A DNA stretch of 64,000 bases from an uncultured Candidatus Saccharibacteria bacterium. GTDB lineage: Bacteria > Patescibacteria > Saccharimonadia > Saccharimonadales > UBA4665. How positions within the stretch are numbered: position 1 is the stretch's first letter; each line of letters begins with the position of its first letter. The translations under genes were made by a program, and so were the position numbers. The stretch spans positions 12,263-76,262 of the forward strand of contig CAMLRZ010000003.1 in assembly GCA_946482575.1 (NCBI GenBank). Reading direction: 5' to 3'. The notes under the pieces are model-generated. The model was not told where the DNA came from. It did no database searches and worked only from the letters and a program-made list of their open reading frames with translations. Positions 60,039 to 64,000 of the stretch are shown in pieces.

Positions 60039-60683
60039 ATGTCAGTGCAAACGCAGTCTTCATCTTTTTCTGTCAAACTTTTCTTTCGAGCGTTCTTGCC
60101 GTCAGCCACCAGCTTGGTTACCTGTATCTTCCTGGCAATGACAATTATGGGACTACACGCTGCACTTATTCTTATTAATGGGCAGGCACGATTGGGGATC
60201 TTGAGTAGTCAGTACCTGGACTCTTATAACACGACTTTTATCGATCCAGTCTTGCGGTTTATGAATAATCCCAACCTAAATAGCGGACTGGGCATTGTGC
60301 TGTGGGGTGCTATGGGCTGGATTTTGTACACGCTTATTGCGGTAATAGTCGATGCGGTGCATGAATGGCGCTTGGCTCGCTCGCAGGTGCGCATTGTGGC
60401 GGGTGCCATTGTGCGCAACCCAATGCAAAAACCACTGTTTACACGCTTGGCGTGGCGATTTACAGTGGCTTTGGCATTGGCCTTCTTTACGGTGGCGATT
60501 GTGCCGCTCGTGCAATATTGTCTGCGTAGCGATTACTATATGGTGACCTCGCTTGACCCGTTGGGCGGCCTTCCCTACTTTGTGCGATCTTTGGGCATAT
60601 GGATAGCTATTTTACATGGCTACCTGGTGCTGCTGCGATTGTACTTGCAGCGCACTCGTGTATTTGGTGAAATTGTCGGCTAG
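60039..60683 (+). CDS. Small polytopic membrane protein, unknown
   Basis: A 214-residue protein with four hydrophobic helices (about 20-45, 82-103, 137-162, 183-205). The cytoplasmic loops are basic. No motif recognised. TATTAT (60026-60031) ends 7 nt before the ATG: leaderless. Stands between the GH6 gene (divergent) and gpm (convergent). Confidence 0.7.
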   Translation: MSVQTQSSSFSVKLFFRAFLPSATSLVTCIFLAMTIMGLHAALILINGQARLGILSSQYLDSYNTTFIDPVLRFMNNPNLNSGLGIVLWGAMGWILYTLIAVIVDAVHEWRLARSQVRIVAGAIVRNPMQKPLFTRLAWRFTVALALAFFTVAIVPLVQYCLRSDYYMVTSLDPLGGLPYFVRSLGIWIAILHGYLVLLRLYLQRTRVFGEIVG

Positions 60684-60699
60684 GTATCGCGATTAGCTG

Positions 60700-61335
60700 T
60701 TAGGCTGGTGGCGCTACTAGCTCGATCTGCATTTCGTGCTTGGTTTTGCAGGTACCGTCGGGGTTAACTTCGTATTCCAAGATGTGCCCGAACGGCATTT
60801 CAATGTCGGCTACGCCCTCGTCGCTAATATTTTCCATGTACTTAATAAGTGCTCGAATAGCGTTACCGTGCGACACCACCAATACGGTCTGGCCCTCTAG
60901 TAGCTTTGGCAAAATATGTTCTTTATAAAACGGAATAGTGCGTTCGTAAACCATTTTGAGGGTTTCGCCCTGTGGTACAGGATAATCCCAGTCACGGCGG
61001 ATGCGGTTAAAGGTTTCCTCGCCTACTTTGTCGCGCATTTCCCACTTGTTCATACCGGTGTAGTCGCCGTAGTCACGCTCGTTGAGCGCTTCGTTGCGCT
61101 CGTAGGGCACAGAAACTTGACCGGAGGCGTCCAAAATACCTTCCAGTGTTTCCAGGGTGCGGATTTGCTGAGACGCAAAGGCGTAGTCCAGTTTGATGTC
61201 TTTGAGCGCTTCGCCCAACTGTGCTGCCTGGTGAAAACCGTTTTTAGACAAATGAACGTCGGTAATGCCGGTCCATTTGCCCAACGCGTTCCATTCCGAC
61301 TCGGTGTGTCGGCTGATAAGTAGTTTTCCTGCCAT
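60700..61335 (-). CDS. gpmA: Phosphoglycerate mutase, cofactor-dependent type
   Basis: A 211-residue histidine phosphatase. LLISRHTESEWNALGKWTGITD is the phosphohistidine loop (RHT instead of the common RHG), followed by ERDYGDYTGMNK, RRDWDYPVPQGETLKMVYERT and VVSHGNAIRAL with the second His. The set and spacing fit 2,3-bisphosphoglycerate-dependent mutases. Interconverts 3- and 2-phosphoglycerate. It starts 3 nt after the stop of the dehydrogenase gene, with GAGG before the ATG: an operon. Enolase is divergent from it, forming the lower glycolysis cluster. Confidence 0.9.
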   Translation of the reverse strand: MAGKLLISRHTESEWNALGKWTGITDVHLSKNGFHQAAQLGEALKDIKLDYAFASQQIRTLETLEGILDASGQVSVPYERNEALNERDYGDYTGMNKWEMRDKVGEETFNRIRRDWDYPVPQGETLKMVYERTIPFYKEHILPKLLEGQTVLVVSHGNAIRALIKYMENISDEGVADIEMPFGHILEYEVNPDGTCKTKHEMQIELVAPPA

Positions 61336-61337
61336 AA

Positions 61338-62348
61338 TTATGCCTCGATTTTATTGGGGGTTTGGCCCTTAAAATAATCTGTAATATTTTGAATAGTTGT
61401 TTGCCGAATGCGATCCACAGCTTCACGAGTGTTAAACGCATTATGCGGCGTGAGTACCACTTGAGGCATGGATCGGAGCGACAAAATATCAAGCACAGCT
61501 TGTGCTTCGTCGTGATTAACGGTCCGCGCCGACGCGGCAACAGCATTGTCGCGCTGTAGTAACGTCTCGAATTCTAGTACATCCAGGGCAGCGCCTGCAA
61601 GTGTATTGTGCCCCAAAGCTTGTACGAGCGCTGTGGTATCAATTAGTTCACCCCGAGCAGTGTTGATCAGAACGGCTGTGGGCTTGGTTTGGGCCAGCAT
61701 TTTGGCGTCAATAATATGATGGTTATCTTTGGTGAGCGGCGCATGCAGGCTAATGACATCGCTACGCTGCATTAATTCGGGCAAATCTACAAATGTGTAG
61801 CCGATCTGCTGTGCCTTGGCTTGATTTGGATACGGGTCGTAGGCTATGATTTCCATTCCAAAGCCTTTGGCGATTCGGGCGGCATGTTGTCCGATGTGTC
61901 CACAGCCCACAATGCCAAATGTCTTACCGTCCAGATCAAAGCCACATAATGCTTCGGTGTTGGGCTGGCCAGCAGCAACGGCCGCGGCTGATTCACGTAT
62001 TTTTCGCGACAGGGTGAGCAGCAAGGCAAAAGCGTACTCAGCTACCGTTTCTTCACCGTAGGCCGGCACGTTGACGACGGTAATGCCCCGCTCGGCCGCG
62101 GCCTTGATGTCAATGTGGTCGTAGCCGGTGCTGCGCGTTGCGATGAGCTTAAGATTGGGCATAGTGTCCATAAGTTTTGCGGTCACTATATTATCAACAA
62201 ATATTGAAATTACTACCGCATCGGGGTTACTATTCTGAAGGCTGAGCTCGTCTTGCACGAGTTCAAAAGTTTGATCCGTGTTCTGCAGAAGTTCAGTAAA
62301 ACGTTGCTCCTCATTTGCGCGCACAGAATAGAATGTAATTGTAGTCAT
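61338..62348 (-). CDS. D-2-hydroxyacid dehydrogenase (D-lactate dehydrogenase-like)
   Basis: A 336-residue NAD-dependent dehydrogenase. [23 protein letters not shown] is the Rossmann loop (Asp in YDP for NAD), NTARGELID carries the catalytic Arg, and LTPHNAFNT the catalytic His; the intervening Glu lies in LEFETLL. The pattern is that of D-lactate dehydrogenases. It would reduce pyruvate to D-lactate and recycle NADH. TATAAT (62355-62360) ends 6 nt before the ATG: leaderless. Divergent from enolase, with only 23 nt between start codons. Confidence 0.88.
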   Translation of the reverse strand: MTTITFYSVRANEEQRFTELLQNTDQTFELVQDELSLQNSNPDAVVISIFVDNIVTAKLMDTMPNLKLIATRSTGYDHIDIKAAAERGITVVNVPAYGEETVAEYAFALLLTLSRKIRESAAAVAAGQPNTEALCGFDLDGKTFGIVGCGHIGQHAARIAKGFGMEIIAYDPYPNQAKAQQIGYTFVDLPELMQRSDVISLHAPLTKDNHHIIDAKMLAQTKPTAVLINTARGELIDTTALVQALGHNTLAGAALDVLEFETLLQRDNAVAASARTVNHDEAQAVLDILSLRSMPQVVLTPHNAFNTREAVDRIRQTTIQNITDYFKGQTPNKIEA

Positions 62349-62371
62349 ACATAAATTATAGGAGGCATCCG

Positions 62372-63640
62372 ATGAAAATTAAACATGTTTTTGGCCGCCA
62401 GGTCTTTGACTCCCGTGGATTCCCAACTGTGGAATGTGATGTAGAGCTAGAAGATGGCAGTTTGGGCCGTGCTGCAGTTCCTTCTGGAGCCTCGACTGGT
62501 GCTGGTGAAGCGCTGGAGCTGCGCGACGGTGGCGATGCTTTTAACGGCAAAGGCGTAACCAAAGCAGTTGCTAACATCAACAATGTGTTGGCTCCAGAAT
62601 TGGTCGGCAAAGACGCCTCGCAGCAGTTTGAATTGGACCAGCTGATGTGCACTCTGGACGGCACCGAAAACAAAGGCAAGTTGGGCGCTAACGCTATTTT
62701 GGCTGTGTCTTTGGCAGTGGCCAAGGCTGCCGCTATCAGCAAAAAACAGCCGTTATACGCCTACATTGCTGAGCTAACTGGCACGACTGACCTTACCCTA
62801 CCCTTGCCTATGCTGAACATCTTAAACGGCGGCAAGCACGCCTCGGGTTCAACCGACATTCAAGAATTTATGATCATGCCAGTGGGTGCGCAAACCTTTG
62901 CGCAAGCTATGCAAATGGCCAGCGAAATCTACCATGCCTTGGGTAAGGTTTTGGCTGCAAACGGCTACGCCACCACAGTGGGCGACGAGGGCGGATTTGC
63001 ACCAAGCGTCAGCGGCGGTTCTACCGAAGCACTGGAGCTGATTGAGGCTGCTGTAGAGCGCGCTGGCTACAAGCTGGGCCAAGACGTTACGCTGGCACTG
63101 GACGTTGCCTCAAGTGAACTAGTTGCTGGCGAGGGCTATGACTTTGCTCGCGAAGGCAAAACTTTTAGCACGCAAGACTTGATCGCCTTTTACGCCGACC
63201 TGGCCGCCAAGTTCCCGCTCGTTTCTGTAGAAGACGGCCTGGGCGAAAACGACTGGGACGGTTGGAAAGAGCTCACCCGTCAACTTGGCGACAAATTGCA
63301 GCTGGTAGGTGACGACCTGCTCGTGACCAACACCAAGCTGTTGCAAAAAGCCATTGACCAAAAAGCAGCCAATGCTATTTTGATCAAACCGAACCAAATT
63401 GGTACGTTGAGTGAGACGATTCAGGCCGTGCAAATGGCGCAGAAAGCTGGCTGGAACACCGTTATGAGCCACCGCTCTGGCGAGACTGAAGACGCCACCA
63501 TTGCGCACTTGGCTGTGGGTCTGAACACCGGTCAGATCAAGACTGGCTCGTTCTCGCGCAGCGATCGCATTGCCAAATACAACGAATTACTTCGCATTGC
63601 CGAGACGCTGCCAGACGCTCGTTTGGCCAAGCCGTTCTAG
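62372..63640 (+). CDS. eno: Enolase
   Basis: A 422-residue enolase with all main signatures: [17 protein letters not shown] at the N-terminus, [60 protein letters not shown] and [10 protein letters not shown], including the Mg2+ and catalytic Lys/Glu positions. Converts 2-phosphoglycerate to phosphoenolpyruvate. SD GGAGG lies 7 nt upstream; the AT-rich -10 region overlaps that of the divergent dehydrogenase. In the first 40 codons about 14 end in G or C, giving a reference for the ordinary gene class. Followed by a clean terminator. Confidence 0.97.
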   Translation: MKIKHVFGRQVFDSRGFPTVECDVELEDGSLGRAAVPSGASTGAGEALELRDGGDAFNGKGVTKAVANINNVLAPELVGKDASQQFELDQLMCTLDGTENKGKLGANAILAVSLAVAKAAAISKKQPLYAYIAELTGTTDLTLPLPMLNILNGGKHASGSTDIQEFMIMPVGAQTFAQAMQMASEIYHALGKVLAANGYATTVGDEGGFAPSVSGGSTEALELIEAAVERAGYKLGQDVTLALDVASSELVAGEGYDFAREGKTFSTQDLIAFYADLAAKFPLVSVEDGLGENDWDGWKELTRQLGDKLQLVGDDLLVTNTKLLQKAIDQKAANAILIKPNQIGTLSETIQAVQMAQKAGWNTVMSHRSGETEDATIAHLAVGLNTGQIKTGSFSRSDRIAKYNELLRIAETLPDARLAKPF

Positions 63641-63660
63641 CGATCGTGCACACATAAAAC

Positions 63661-63690
63661 AGCCCGAACTTGCGGGCTGTTTTTGTTTCT
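63661..63690 (+). terminator. Intrinsic terminator after enolase
   Basis: AGCCCG-AACTT-GCGGGCT followed by GTTTTTGTTT. Confidence 0.92.
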
Positions 63691-63767
63691 TAGGAACGTG
63701 TGTTAAAATGCCGGCCAGTGGTCACCTACAAGGGGTTACCGCTTGAGTCTCCACAGATTGGACGAAC

Positions 63768-64000
63768 GTGTATAAGCCCACGCGCCGTAGTGCGCTTGCC
63801 GCTGCTCCGCTGGCCCTCAGCCTCGTGATTGGAGCTTCCAGTGCCGTAGGCGCTGAAGACGGGCGCATTGCCCACATCACCAAGACAGAGATCGGCATCT
63901 ACTTCCGGAACGATCCCAACAACTGGGAATCGCGCGGAGCACTGGCTGGCGTGGACGGTACCACCGTCACACTGCGCTGTGCCACCGAGGGCATGCCCGT
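63768..64000 (+). CDS. Secreted protein, truncated by the window edge
   Basis: 77 residues are visible from GTG 63768; an in-frame stop (TGA at 63744) rules out a much longer N-terminus. PTRRSALAAAPLALSLVIG is a signal peptide with a twin-Arg look, and cleavage is likely after SSAVGA. The mature part begins EDGRIAHITKTEIGIYFRND. GC-rich codons place it in the second gene class. A -10-like TTAAAAT lies near 63703. The 3' end and any hairpin are outside the window. Confidence 0.65.
   Translation, partial: MYKPTRRSALAAAPLALSLVIGASSAVGAEDGRIAHITKTEIGIYFRNDPNNWESRGALAGVDGTTVTLRCATEGMP

Overview
The window looks like a chromosome segment from a member of the Patescibacteria/CPR, most likely a Saccharibacterium (TM7-like). 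This is inferred from gene content and architecture; no 16S gene is present. Genes are small and tightly packed, TGA is used as a stop (so not the Gracilibacteria code), and surface functions common in these epibionts are present: a type IV pilin-like protein, a sortase, GT-C glycosyltransferases, a VKOR disulfide enzyme, MacB-type ABC pairs and a phage-tail-fibre-like protein. Glycolysis is represented by enolase, a short phosphoglycerate mutase and a D-2-hydroxyacid dehydrogenase.

The main feature of the window is that it holds two kinds of genes. Most genes are moderate in GC, densely packed and often apparently leaderless: a -10 box (TATACT, TATAAT or similar) ends only 6-8 nt before the start codon, with no Shine-Dalgarno (SD) sequence. 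Several convergent pairs overlap at their stop codons. Scattered among them is a second class with very GC-rich third codon positions (34438-35106, 2347-4605, 4919-6151, 8295-13546, 16852-17304, 21103-21786, 51796-53640, 53909-54301, the start of a gene at 63768, and less strongly 21942-22544). These have SD sites and AT-rich promoters, often a structured leader, and nearly always a long hairpin just after the gene, often followed by an intrinsic terminator.

Layout. 1-2.3 kb: HAD phosphatase, AlkC/AlkD-like protein, DUF2834 protein, tRNA-Glu. 2.3-6.4 kb: a GC-rich operon for a membrane-anchored E2-like protein, a ThiF/E1-like enzyme and a ubiquitin-like protein, next to a coiled-coil protein of unknown function. 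6.6-8.2 kb: tail-fibre-like protein. 8.3-13.6 kb: GC-rich glycosylation genes (GT-C transferase, GtrA-GT2 fusion, DPM-type GT2) and an unknown protein. 13.6-20.9 kb: rlmH, a TylF-type methyltransferase, a lipoprotein, umuC, a GC-rich membrane gene, a degenerate umuD, and a response regulator / histidine kinase / DUF3048 operon. 21-22.6 kb: two unknown proteins. 22.6-28.5 kb: gltX and large envelope proteins including a PEGA/propeller protein and a sortase. 28.6-34.2 kb: tRNA-Leu and a cluster of nucleotide-pool and DNA-repair enzymes (MTH1-like Nudix, MazG-like, ExoIII, YjjX, pyrH). 34.4-35.5 kb: a GC-rich exported protein beside tRNA-Ser. 35.6-44.5 kb: ABC export, Nramp-like transporter, VKOR, MarP-like protease and glycan enzymes. 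44.6-51.6 kb: pilin, DEAD-box helicase, RRM protein, membrane protein, second ABC pair. 51.8-54.3 kb: GC-rich secreted FG-GAP protein and a stand-alone RNA polymerase alpha-CTD protein. 54.4-60.7 kb: two-component system, serine hydrolase, GH6 glucanase. 60.7-64 kb: glycolytic genes and a truncated secreted protein.

The most promising candidates for an undescribed system are the minimal membrane-tethered ubiquitin-like conjugation operon (2347-4605), the free alpha-CTD protein with every DNA-contact residue conserved (53909-54301), and the hairpin-bounded GC-rich gene class as a whole.
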